NCBI GenBank assembly: GCA_003022985.1
Contig: PXTV01000210.1
Span: 1,304 to 19,390 of the forward strand
Direction: 5' to 3'
Source: Bacteroidetes bacterium SW_11_45_7
Lineage (GTDB): Bacteria > Bacteroidota > Bacteroidia > Chitinophagales > SW-11-45-7
DNA length: 18,087 nt
Positions 7,808 to 15,041 of this stretch are shown here, one piece after another; positions within the stretch are counted from its first letter, which is position 1; every line of letters starts with the position of its first letter. The notes beneath the pieces were generated by a model. That model ran no database searches, was not told the origin of the DNA, and saw only the letters and a list, made by a program, of their open reading frames with translations. The position numbers were made by a program, and so were the translations under genes.

Positions 7808-8341
7808 CTATTGTTTCTGGTAGGAACATTCGCAATTATAAGATCGTCCTCCCTGGGTATAAGTGATTTGGAGATTCATGGAATTGCTTCCTTTCCTGTA
7901 AGTTCCCTGCCCGTAGACTTGAGTAGCTCCCACGTTTTGTTCAGGGATTCTAATGTTGTTGCCACGTACTATTGCTTCTGCCCCGAGCCCTAAATTCGCT
8001 ATATTATTGACGACCACGTTTTCCACGTTATTGCCTATGGATATGTGTGTATTATAAGATTCGCTCGGCCCTCCATCATAACAATTTTTATAAACCTGAT
8101 AGCGTCCTAAAAATTTGTCGCGGCTCTCAATTTGGCAATTGTCACCCTCATATCCATTGGGGCAAACACAATCACCATTCACACAAGTTTGACGATATCC
8201 GCATTGAACATCCCGGCAGCTCTGTTTATCACAAGAGGGCAGAAACGCTAATAAGCCGCCTGTAAATAGCAAGATAAAGATCAACCGCCATTTCCTAACA
8301 AGAAATAAGGAATAAGGTAACATCATAGAAAGATAATTCAT
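7808..8341 (-). CDS. EGF-like lipoprotein of unknown function
   Basis: From the ATG at 8341 the product is 177 residues; ATGs at 8326 and 8323 are alternatives. A lipoprotein signal (RKWRLIFILLFTGGLLAFLPSC) puts the lipidated Cys near residue 37. An EGF-like module follows at once, with six cysteines spaced C-x4-C-x5-C-x4-C-x-C-x8-C, ending GYEGDNCQ. The remaining 110 residues are Asn/Gly-rich and probably beta, with four further cysteines (KNC and YNCECS). This layout of lipoprotein plus one EGF plus a C-terminal beta domain recurs in Bacteroidota and is of unknown role. It is probably at the cell surface or outer membrane. A 46-base gap separates it from the membrane-protein gene upstream. 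Confidence 0.82.
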   Translation of the reverse strand: MNYLSMMLPYSLFLVRKWRLIFILLFTGGLLAFLPSCDKQSCRDVQCGYRQTCVNGDCVCPNGYEGDNCQIESRDKFLGRYQVYKNCYDGGPSESYNTHISIGNNVENVVVNNIANLGLGAEAIVRGNNIRIPEQNVGATQVYGQGTYRKGSNSMNLQITYTQGGRSYNCECSYQKQ

Positions 8342-8344
8342 CTG

Positions 8345-8352
8345 CAAATATA
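8345..8352 (-). promoter_or_regulatory. Possible -7 promoter box overlapping the EGF-lipoprotein start
   Basis: The minus strand reads TATATTTG, an exact TAnnTTTG match, with TTTG 14 bases further upstream. It is so close to the ATG at 8341 that a transcript from it would be leaderless or would begin at the ATGs at 8326/8323. This is weak evidence for the shorter start. Confidence 0.25.
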
Positions 8353-8387
8353 CGACTGCAGGATTTCAAAGAAGTTTAAGAAAAAAC

Positions 8388-8909
8388 TTACTGATGGTCA
8401 CTTATAGCTTCATCTCCTTTGTAAACAACTTTATCAGTCACTTTTGTTCGTCTCCATCCCATAAAATGAGCAGCTAAACGTATTTCGAATGCCACAACTG
8501 TAATGATGGCGCCAGTAATGGAGAGAAAAACAATGTTTTTGAAGTATTCATACGTCTTGTAAAGTTCAGGGGCAGAAGCATTGGCTTCATCTTGCCAGAA
8601 ATAACGGATATCCTGGACATCGAAAAGCCTCATAAACATGCTCATCTTTTGGAATAGAATTACCATCAAGACCATATTGGCTACAAAGAACGTAATGCGT
8701 ACCCAATGGCGCTTAAGGTAAGGAACCTCACTAAAACCCACTGCAAGACGTAAATACCATATCATAAAGAGGAAAGCTAAAAAAGGGAACCAGTAATGTC
8801 CCATCACCATGCTTCTCATAATAGGCATAAAAACGATGAGAGCACCAACTAATGTGATCAACAACCAAAGTGCTTCTCTTGCTAAGTGTAACTGCTTGAT
8901 TTGCTTCAT
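8388..8909 (-). CDS. Four-helix integral membrane protein, unknown
   Basis: I do not recognise this protein. The ATG at 8909 gives 173 residues; a TTG four codons upstream is possible. Four hydrophobic segments are clear: about 10-32 (EALWLLITLVGALIVFMPIM), 38-60 (WFPFLAFLFMIWYLRLAV), 70-92 (ITFFVANMVLMVILFQKM) and 122-145 (NIVFLSITGAIITVVAFEI). An acidic, probably extracytoplasmic loop (FDVQDIRYFWQDEANASAPELYKTYEY) separates the last two. The ends are hydrophilic and the C-terminus is charged. No catalytic motif is seen. It lies between the amber-interrupted lipoprotein frame and the EGF lipoprotein, all in the same direction. Confidence 0.75.
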   Translation of the reverse strand: MKQIKQLHLAREALWLLITLVGALIVFMPIMRSMVMGHYWFPFLAFLFMIWYLRLAVGFSEVPYLKRHWVRITFFVANMVLMVILFQKMSMFMRLFDVQDIRYFWQDEANASAPELYKTYEYFKNIVFLSITGAIITVVAFEIRLAAHFMGWRRTKVTDKVVYKGDEAISDHQ

Positions 8910-8988
8910 GTGAAGTGACAAGATTTCATAAGAACAATTCTATCTATTCATTAGCTCACGGTTTTTCTTGATCATTGAGCGCAAAATG

Positions 8989-9294
8989 TTAACGTAATCC
9001 ATGCCAATCAATGAAGCCAGCCCCCCTTTTACCTTTACTCAACGCCACCTTTTCAGGAGGTGTCAAATCTCCCCTTCCGGGCATCTTATCAGTCTTTTCG
9101 GGGGCATCATCCGGCAAATCAGGTACATGCAACTTAGCATCTTCACCTTGTTGCTATGTTGATCTACTGGTGCTGTCATCACCACCCTGCTCATTGCAAG
9201 AAACAATCAAAAAGATAACCATCAGGAGTAGTGTTGCGTTTCCATTCCCCATAAGGTTAAATTGGTTATCTCGTAAGGTTAGTTTACTGAACAT
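8989..9294 (-). pseudogene. Small lipoprotein reading frame interrupted by an in-frame amber codon
   Basis: I read this from the sequence. From the ATG at 9294 the minus frame gives a short N-region, a hydrophobic stretch and a lipobox (LLLMVIFLIVSC), then an acidic linker NEQGGDDSTSRST. A TAG follows at 9154-9156. The same frame then continues for 54 more codons, with protein-like composition (QQGEDAKLHVPDLPDDAPEK, then LTPPEKVALSKGKRGAGFID), and ends at a TAA at 8989-8991. The TAG is followed by CAA CAA, so a C-to-T change of a CAG glutamine codon in a Gln run would explain it. An ATG at 9252 is an alternative start. Function is unknown; small acidic lipoproteins are common in the phylum. 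It could be a recent pseudogene or a base-call error. Confidence 0.5.
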
Positions 9295-9304
9295 AACAAA
9301 GTGA

Positions 9305-9768
9305 TTTAATTGTTAAAGGATATCTTGACCGGTAATCTTTCCCGACAAGGGCATTAGATGACTAGATGCGATAATAAGGTGTTCCAGCGATTTCTCAAAC
9401 TTCTTTTTGGTATTGTAACCAATCAGTCTATTTGTTTTTACTCCCTAATCAATGATAAGCAAGTTTTGCCACTCCCGATGCTTGACATCGGGAGACACCA
9501 AGACCATTTAAAAGAAAGAACAACACGCCATCGAATTGAAAGGTTATGGAGAATGTAATGTACAAACTTTACTCTATTTCTTACGATTCTATAATAGGGA
9601 GTGGCTATTTACAGAGACTGAATAGTTACTTGGTGTTTATTTGAATAACAACAGACCAAAGAGCCAGTTTTCATTTGAATACTTTATGACGCCCCTGATT
9701 GAAGCTAATTCAATTCCTCAAGGCGAACCCTTTTGTCCCTTAAGAAACAATCAATCGATGGCTTTATG
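9305..9768. other. 464-base gene-free stretch
   Basis: Reading both strands I find no frame with convincing protein character, no tRNA-like fold and no recognisable mobile-element end. The only ordered element is the strong hairpin at 9472-9494, listed separately. The region lies downstream of the thioesterase and upstream of the interrupted lipoprotein frame, so it probably holds the end of one transcript and the promoter of the next. Confidence 0.5.
9472..9494. repeat. Perfect 9-bp inverted repeat (hairpin)
   Basis: CTCCCGATG (9472-9480) and CATCGGGAG (9486-9494) form a perfect nine-pair, GC-rich stem around a five-base loop. No poly-T follows on either strand, so it is not a classical intrinsic terminator. 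It resembles the short dispersed palindromes (REP-like) found between genes in many Bacteroidota. Alternatively it protects the 3' end of the thioesterase transcript. Confidence 0.55.
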
Positions 9769-10200
9769 TTATCCTTCCTGTTTGCGCTTCACATTGTAAA
9801 CACCTTTCCCTTCAGCAATCCTGGACTCACCATCTTTATCATAGGCCACCATACTGGTAACAAGGATGCGATTACCACTTCTTGCCATGTTCCCTTCAAC
9901 GATCAAATCATTACTTTTAGCGGGCTGCATGTAATCAACCCGAATATCGATTGTCTGAATTTTATCCTCTCCAGATACAAGAGTGGTCATGCCTACAGCA
10001 CCGCCAGCGGAATCCATAGCTGTGGAAATAACGCCACCGTGTAAAACCTGCCTTCTGGGGTCCCCTACAAGTTCGGGCTTAAAAGGCACGTGGAGCTTGA
10101 CATAGCCATACTGTATTGTAACTAACCTGATGCCAAGCAACTTGTGCATGGGAATCATGTTATCTATAATATTCCTGTAGAAAGATTCATCAGCCAACAT
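9769..10200 (-). CDS. Hotdog-fold thioesterase (PaaI/YbgC-like)
   Basis: The frame can be extended to a TTG at 10281, but the preceding residues look non-coding, so I choose the ATG at 10200 (MLADESFYRN), giving 143 residues, the usual size. The hotdog active-site motif is present: VLHGGVISTAMDSAGG, with HGG at 54-56 and the likely catalytic Asp at 63. The strands KIQTIDIRVDYMQPA and RILVTSMVAYDKDGE complete the fold. Members hydrolyse acyl- or aryl-CoA thioesters, and the natural substrate cannot be told from this sequence. It lies 77 bases after nadK and is probably the last gene of that cluster. Confidence 0.88.
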   Translation of the reverse strand: MLADESFYRNIIDNMIPMHKLLGIRLVTIQYGYVKLHVPFKPELVGDPRRQVLHGGVISTAMDSAGGAVGMTTLVSGEDKIQTIDIRVDYMQPAKSNDLIVEGNMARSGNRILVTSMVAYDKDGESRIAEGKGVYNVKRKQEG

Positions 10201-10277
10201 GGGCAATCCATTTTGATGGGAGATTCTAAGCAAAAGTAGGAAAATAGCCATCAGGAAAAATGATGGCTTACCCGGAT

Positions 10278-11153
10278 TCAATTCCGCTGATCAATGCCCC
10301 ACATAAGCTTGCTACGAATTGTATTCAGAAAGCCCGATTCGTTCATGCGCATTAAATGAAACGAAAAGCTTTCCTGACGTATGGCAAGCTGAACCGAGGA
10401 ATCGATGGTTGCATAGCGCGAATCAATGGTAGATAGAAAGTAGTCGCTTCTTCCTTCTACTTTGAATGAGAGAATGGTATCTGATGAGACCACGATAGGG
10501 CGCACATTCAAATTATGAGGTGCCACAGGCGTTATAACAAAATTATGGGACGTGGGAAAGATAATTGGCCCGCCACAACTGAGCGAGTATCCTGTAGAAC
10601 CAGTAGGGGTCGCGACAATGAGACCATCGGCCCAATAGGCATTCAATAATTCACCATTGATATAGGCATTAATGGTGATCATGGAGGAGGTATCCTTCTT
10701 GTGAATGGTGAATTCGTTGAGACCATAATTTACATCACCAAATAGATCGTTGCTCGTGTCAACATGGATCAATGTTCGTTTGTCCAACACATAGGTTCTG
10801 TAAATCAAACTCTCAATGACGGCATCAATCTCATCTTTTCCTGTACTGGCAAGAAACCCTAACCGTCCCAGATTGATACCCAGCACAGGAATCTCCGAAT
10901 CCCTCACAAGACTGACCGTGTCGAGAAGTGTTCCATCCCCGCCAAGACTAAACAGAAAATCTACATCACTCTTAATGTCTTCATAGCCATCAAATGTGCT
11001 ACAGCCCTCTCTTGAGACATCATTCTTGATACGTTCATTAAAGGTGTTATGAATAACAACTTCGAAGTTATTATTATGTAACTTGCTAATGATTTCTTGA
11101 AGAAAAGGGGTATCCCTGTCCTTCAGGTAACGTCCGTAGATGGCAACACGCAT
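10278..11153 (-). CDS. nadK: NAD kinase
   Basis: This enzyme phosphorylates NAD to NADP, using ATP or polyphosphate, in the cytoplasm. The 291 residues show the N-terminal nucleotide fold, the signature GGDGT at 71-75 within FLFSLGGDGTLLDTV, GINLGRLGFLA (about 92-102), the NE motif (NEFTIHK, about 146-152) and DGLIVATPTGSTGYSLSCGG (176-195). The start is an ATG, seven bases after the Omp85-like gene stop, so the two are tightly coupled. Pairing of nadK with CBS and Omp85-type genes recurs in Bacteroidota and probably reflects shared transcription rather than a shared pathway. Confidence 0.97.
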   Translation of the reverse strand: MRVAIYGRYLKDRDTPFLQEIISKLHNNNFEVVIHNTFNERIKNDVSREGCSTFDGYEDIKSDVDFLFSLGGDGTLLDTVSLVRDSEIPVLGINLGRLGFLASTGKDEIDAVIESLIYRTYVLDKRTLIHVDTSNDLFGDVNYGLNEFTIHKKDTSSMITINAYINGELLNAYWADGLIVATPTGSTGYSLSCGGPIIFPTSHNFVITPVAPHNLNVRPIVVSSDTILSFKVEGRSDYFLSTIDSRYATIDSSVQLAIRQESFSFHLMRMNESGFLNTIRSKLMWGIDQRN

Positions 11154-11160
11154 GAAAGGC

Positions 11161-12663
11161 TCAAAACTTCTGTTGGAGGTGGACGAAAAAGCCGTGCTCT
11201 TTCAAAAGATTTACTGAATATTCAAACCGCACGCTGAGGTCGTAGTAGGTAACCATGTCAACGCCAACACCTGCACCTGTAAGGAAGTGATTATTAAGGG
11301 GGTTGTTTTTATAAAAGAAATTGTCTTTAACATAGCCCGCATCAACATAAGATTTCAGGAAAAATTTCAAAGGTGGATTGTTGAAATGATTGATATTGAT
11401 TAAGTCAGTATTGTTGATCTTAAATGAAAATAATTTGTGTTTCAGCTCAAACTTACCTAAGGCAATAAACTGACCATCCATCACATAATACTCATACCCC
11501 CTTACAAAGAAATTTTCATATCCCAGCCCGGGTTGTCTGTAGTAGAGTTTTTGCTTAGAGAGGGAGAGTTTTGTGCCCAGGTCATGAGAAAAATAGAACT
11601 TATTGCCAAGATCAAAATGATGAGAATACCTTGTATCAAGTTGGAAAGAATTCAGATTTTGAAATGCGAAAAGGCCCCGCTTGATAGCATGTGCGTTAAA
11701 GTAAACACCTTGTAATGGGTAACTCTGCCTGTCCCTTGTATCCAGCTCGTAATTGTAACCAATTGAAAAATATTTCTGAGCGCTCTTATCATTGCCAAAA
11801 TAGGATGGATTTAATTCCTTAATAGTATCCTTAATACTCACTTGCCTGTACCCGACTGACAGATCATGAGTTTGGTGCATTTTGTTCCGGTACGAGACAA
11901 TAGCTGTCCCTTCGTAATACTGTTGAAGAAAGTCGTTACTCTTGTGGCGCTCGAGTTCATTTTCTTCGGAGTCATAGGCCAACTCTTTCGTTTGCTCAAA
12001 TTTCGCATCAAGTTCTAAGCCAAAACGCTTTTGTCGGTCGATATAGGGGCGTTTATATTCCAGCCAATATTTTTCCTTGTATCCTCTTGCTGCAACAACC
12101 TTTAATCGATCGCCACGACCTGTCAGATTGTTTTGAATGTATTTGAGGCCATAAACTGTTCTGCTAAAATCGTGATTATAATCGCGCCACCACACGTTAA
12201 AGTTTCTATCGGCAAGTTGGAAAATCGGTATTGGATAGATGTACCAACGTTCATTGACGTCAATATGAACGGTAATGGCATTTTTTCCGCTCTTTTTCAC
12301 ATTAAGACTGACATCTTTAAAGAGGGACGTGTTTTTGATATTGTTCTTTGTACGTTGAAGCACATCGCTTAGATTATCCAGAGCCAATGTGTCTCCTATT
12401 GTAAAAGGCGCTTCCCGGAGGATAATGGGTGTTTTGGTCTTATTGTTACCACTGATCACAATATTATCTACTACTGGAGCCTGCTGAACATCCAATGCTT
12501 TCAGCGAAGCGGAAAGTGACGATTCAATATCATCCACAAATGGCTTGTCACCAGCGGTTGTATTGGTAGTGCAAAAGACAAGGCATAGCAATAACAAGCA
12601 AGTACAGCCACTGAAGTACTGTTGACAAAAAGAAACTGTGCTATGGAGTTTAAGAACTATCAT
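11161..12663 (-). CDS. Omp85/BamA-family outer-membrane protein with one POTRA domain
   Basis: The protein has 500 residues. A hydrophobic signal lies at about 18-37 (CTCLLLLCLVFCTTNTTAG). A single POTRA-like domain follows at about 64-139 (VDNIVISGNNKTKTPIILRE through KNAITVHIDVNERW). The rest is a beta-barrel of about 350 residues. Omp85 hallmarks include YELDTRDRQSYPLQGVYFNA (305-324), VRGY at 387-390 (the conserved loop-6 motif) and a C-terminal strand ending in Phe. BamA proper has five POTRA domains and is much longer, so this is a compact paralogue that may insert or export particular proteins or lipids. It sits between a CBS protein gene (23 bases upstream) and nadK. The start is an ATG. 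The family call is firm; the role is open. Confidence 0.88.
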   Translation of the reverse strand: MIVLKLHSTVSFCQQYFSGCTCLLLLCLVFCTTNTTAGDKPFVDDIESSLSASLKALDVQQAPVVDNIVISGNNKTKTPIILREAPFTIGDTLALDNLSDVLQRTKNNIKNTSLFKDVSLNVKKSGKNAITVHIDVNERWYIYPIPIFQLADRNFNVWWRDYNHDFSRTVYGLKYIQNNLTGRGDRLKVVAARGYKEKYWLEYKRPYIDRQKRFGLELDAKFEQTKELAYDSEENELERHKSNDFLQQYYEGTAIVSYRNKMHQTHDLSVGYRQVSIKDTIKELNPSYFGNDKSAQKYFSIGYNYELDTRDRQSYPLQGVYFNAHAIKRGLFAFQNLNSFQLDTRYSHHFDLGNKFYFSHDLGTKLSLSKQKLYYRQPGLGYENFFVRGYEYYVMDGQFIALGKFELKHKLFSFKINNTDLININHFNNPPLKFFLKSYVDAGYVKDNFFYKNNPLNNHFLTGAGVGVDMVTYYDLSVRFEYSVNLLKEHGFFVHLQQKF

Positions 12664-12686
12664 GAGCGTTGCACAAGAGCAATGAT

Positions 12687-13349
12687 CTATACATTTAAAA
12701 AGTTCATAAGAGATTCATAATGGTCTTTCAGATCATCGTAGTAACCAGGCTGCTGATAACTACCTTTGACAATATATTCAAATCTTTCAAATGTTGCCTC
12801 TATTGTTGACAGATCGGAGGCATTGATTTTAAGATTGATCTCCATTTCAGTAGTGTTGGGCTCAGTAAAGATATAGGAAGAAAGAATGCGCGCGTTTTCT
12901 TCCTCAACAATACGGGCAATTTCAGCGAGCGAATAATCATTCTGGCTCACTTGTAATACCAGTATGCCACCAGTATCACCAATTGAACTGATTCTGGAAA
13001 AAGCGTTGAGAATATCGTGGATTGTGATACTTCCAAGATAGTTCCGATCCTGATCAACAACAGGCACCAATGAAAGCTTCAAATTCACAATGGCCCTCAC
13101 TATATCATAGAAATGTGTATTCTCTCCCATATCCGGATTGAGCAATGATAACTGATGATTCCCAAGTGCTTCTTCCGGCTTGCTAAGGTCGATGATATCC
13201 TCCTCCTGGACCAAGCCGAGCAATTGCTTATTGTTGACAATTGGCAACTGTTTAACCATAAATTCCTGCATCCATTCACGTGCCTTATCCCCTGTATCGG
13301 AGGTTTTGAGAGGTGGTATTTCATCTGATATGAGTTCTCTTGCAATCAT
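12687..13349 (-). CDS. CBS-pair protein with C-terminal ACT-like domain
   Basis: The 220 residues hold two CBS motifs: about 1-56 (MIARELISDEIPPLKTSDTG, then KQLPIVNNKQLLGLVQEEDI) and about 72-118 (VPVVDQDRNYLGSITIHDIL). Together they make a Bateman module that binds adenine nucleotides. From about 127 an ACT-like regulatory fold follows (GGILVLQVSQNDYSLAEIAR). The arrangement resembles AcuB-type proteins. There is no catalytic or transport domain, so it is presumably a small nucleotide-sensing regulator. Its ATG overlaps the TGA of the upstream hydrolase as ATGA, suggesting coupled translation. Confidence 0.88.
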   Translation of the reverse strand: MIARELISDEIPPLKTSDTGDKAREWMQEFMVKQLPIVNNKQLLGLVQEEDIIDLSKPEEALGNHQLSLLNPDMGENTHFYDIVRAIVNLKLSLVPVVDQDRNYLGSITIHDILNAFSRISSIGDTGGILVLQVSQNDYSLAEIARIVEEENARILSSYIFTEPNTTEMEINLKINASDLSTIEATFERFEYIVKGSYQQPGYYDDLKDHYESLMNFLNV

Positions 13350-14119
13350 CCTGTGGCGTAAACCTCGATTTTTTCCATGAATGAATCAAGAATGCCATTA
13401 AATTCATCAGGTCGTTCCATCATGGGTGCATGCCCACACTTATCGATCAAGTGGAGCTCCGCGTTGGGCAGCAATTCTTCAAATGCCTCCCCCACAAAGG
13501 GAGGGGTTATATTGTCTTCCTTGCCCCATATCAGCAACACCGGCACGGTTACTTTATGAAGCTCATTCCTTAGATTATGACGCAAAGCGGATTTTGCCAT
13601 TGAAATGACGCGTAACGCTTTCTCTCTGTTATTCACAATCTCGTATACTTCATCGATCAATTCCTTGGTAGCAACAGAGGGATCGTAGAAGGTTTGTTTG
13701 GTTTTTTCCTTCACGTATTCGTAATCACCTTTCTTGGGATAGGTATCACCGAGCGAGTTTTCAAAAAGGCCCGAAGAGCCTGTTAGTGTAATGGATTTGA
13801 CATATTCCGGGTGATCAAGTGTGTAGAGTTGTGCAATATGGCCTCCTAACGAATTGCCGAGCAGGTGTACGTGGGTGTAATTCCTCTGCTTCACAAACTC
13901 ATGAATATGATCTACCATGCCGGTCACTGTTGTCTCATCCAACTCCAACTCGTAAAGGGGAAGCAAAGGAATGGATATCCTGAGCTTACGGCTAAAATAA
14001 TCAATCACATTGGCAAAGTTGCTCAGAGCGCCAAACAAGCCGTGCAGTAAAAGTATAACTTCACCATTTCCCTTCTCTATAAATTTGAATTTCCCTACTT
14101 CTTGTATCCGGTAATCCAT
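13346..14119 (-). CDS. Alpha/beta-fold hydrolase
   Basis: The open frame begins at 14215. I choose the ATG at 14119 (MDYRIQEVGKFKFIEKG), which starts just before the first core strand and gives 257 residues. The oxyanion segment LLLHGLFGALSNF is followed by the nucleophile elbow GNSLGG (Ser90), the acid in WGKEDNITP (Asp202) and the catalytic His in CGHAPMMERP (His230). This is a complete Ser-Asp-His triad of the alpha/beta-hydrolase superfamily. Substrate is not predictable; esters or lipids are usual. It is the first gene of a cluster running through CBS, Omp85-like, nadK and thioesterase. Confidence 0.9.
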   Translation of the reverse strand: MDYRIQEVGKFKFIEKGNGEVILLLHGLFGALSNFANVIDYFSRKLRISIPLLPLYELELDETTVTGMVDHIHEFVKQRNYTHVHLLGNSLGGHIAQLYTLDHPEYVKSITLTGSSGLFENSLGDTYPKKGDYEYVKEKTKQTFYDPSVATKELIDEVYEIVNNREKALRVISMAKSALRHNLRNELHKVTVPVLLIWGKEDNITPPFVGEAFEELLPNAELHLIDKCGHAPMMERPDEFNGILDSFMEKIEVYATG

Positions 14120-14612
14120 GTAAAGTGAGCGAACCTTGCTTATTGGTTGAATGTTTGCTAAAATAAGGTTTTTCAATTGGAGCATGAAAACCTTAATATC
14201 TGTTCCATCCCGCACCCTTGATAGGTTAACCGTGGTTGAATAACATCACACCCCTTTGTCAATGCTCTTGGTTTCCTTAGCCATTGTGCCCTTGTACGTA
14301 AACCTGAGGATTTATGTTCTAATTGTGAAGAGCATCTGATTGGCCCGAAAAAACGTTATGTTGGCTACAAATACAAATTCAGCCGGTCTTGAATGAATGA
14401 AGAATGGTTTTCTTGCTTTCTTATTACTTGACAAAAAAGCAAAATGGATATTGTTGGCAGAGAGGGCTTAGTAATAAGTTATCTTCTGTCATCTGCCATG
14501 TGAGTAAAGAGGATGTTATTCCCAACTCTTCAGAGGATTCCGAAAGGGATTAGCCTCTCCAATGCAATAGCCCGGCCACTAAACAATGCGTCTCAATACA
14601 TAAAATGGGTTA
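14120..14612. other. Gene-free stretch between polA and the hydrolase
   Basis: No convincing gene is seen. A short + strand frame at about 14240-14393 has protein-like composition with a CxxC (KPEDLCSNCEEHLIGPKKR) but no start codon, so it may be a gene relic or chance. A structured inverted repeat lies at 14532-14558 (separate entry). The promoter for the hydrolase cluster should lie here on the minus strand, but I find no good TAnnTTTG box. Confidence 0.4.
14532..14558 (+). repeat. Hairpin with GAAA tetraloop
   Basis: AGAGG (14532-14536) pairs with CCTCT (14554-14558), and ATTCC (14537-14541) with GGGAT (14546-14550) through one G-U wobble. A GAAA tetraloop closes the stem, and a three-base bulge sits on the 3' arm. 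On the minus strand the wobble becomes a C/A mismatch, so the fold favours + strand RNA. No gene on the + strand explains it. Chance is possible. Confidence 0.3.
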
Positions 14613-15041
14613 TCAGTGGGCTTCCAGCCAGTTATCACCCGTGCCAATCTCAACCACAACAGGTACTTTAAGGGACAATGGCTTTTTCATTTCTTCTATG
14701 ATCATCGGCTTTAGCTCATCAACTTCTTCCTTTTGAGCATCAAATACGAGCTCGTCATGAACCTGCATGGTCATGTTGCTGCGAACACCAGCCTCCTTCA
14801 AGCCTTTGGAAATATTGTTCATGGCAATTTTGATCATGTCTGCCGCAGTGCCCTGAATGGGTGTATTGATGGCGTTGCGTTCCGCATATCCCCGAACAGT
14901 TGCGTTGCGTGAATTGATATCTTTCAGATAGCGCTTACGGCCCAAAAGGGTTTCCACATAACCCTGTTTTCTTGCTTCTTCGATGGATCGATCCATATAC
15001 GCCTTGATGCCGGGGTATTGCTCAAAGTATTGATCGATCAT
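14613..15041 (-). pseudogene. polA: DNA polymerase I, C-terminal part (palm motif C), out of frame with the rest
   Basis: These 142 residues match the end of family-A polymerases: IDQYFEQYPGIKAYMDR, GYVETLLGRKRYL, the NTPIQGTAADMIK helix (about 59-71), catalytic motif C in MQVHDELVFD (VHDE at 94-97), and the normal end EIGTGDNWLEAH. It lies one frame off from the upstream polA segment and overlaps it by four bases (ATGA). The ATG is the codon for a Met expected in the intact protein, so the apparent start is probably accidental. Alone it cannot be a polymerase: it lacks motifs A and B. Confidence 0.9.

Noticed and set aside
9011..9304. 97-codon + strand frame
   Set aside because: It lies antisense to the interrupted lipoprotein frame, which has a signal peptide and lipobox. 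The + strand translation is Ser/Pro/Leu-rich with no family features.
10201..10281. N-terminal extension of the thioesterase to a TTG overlapping nadK
   Set aside because: The extra 27 residues do not fit the hotdog family start, whereas the ATG at 10200 gives the normal length.
15038..15041. Intein or group I/II intron at the polA break
   Set aside because: No inserted sequence is present: bases are missing rather than added, and the two parts abut directly.
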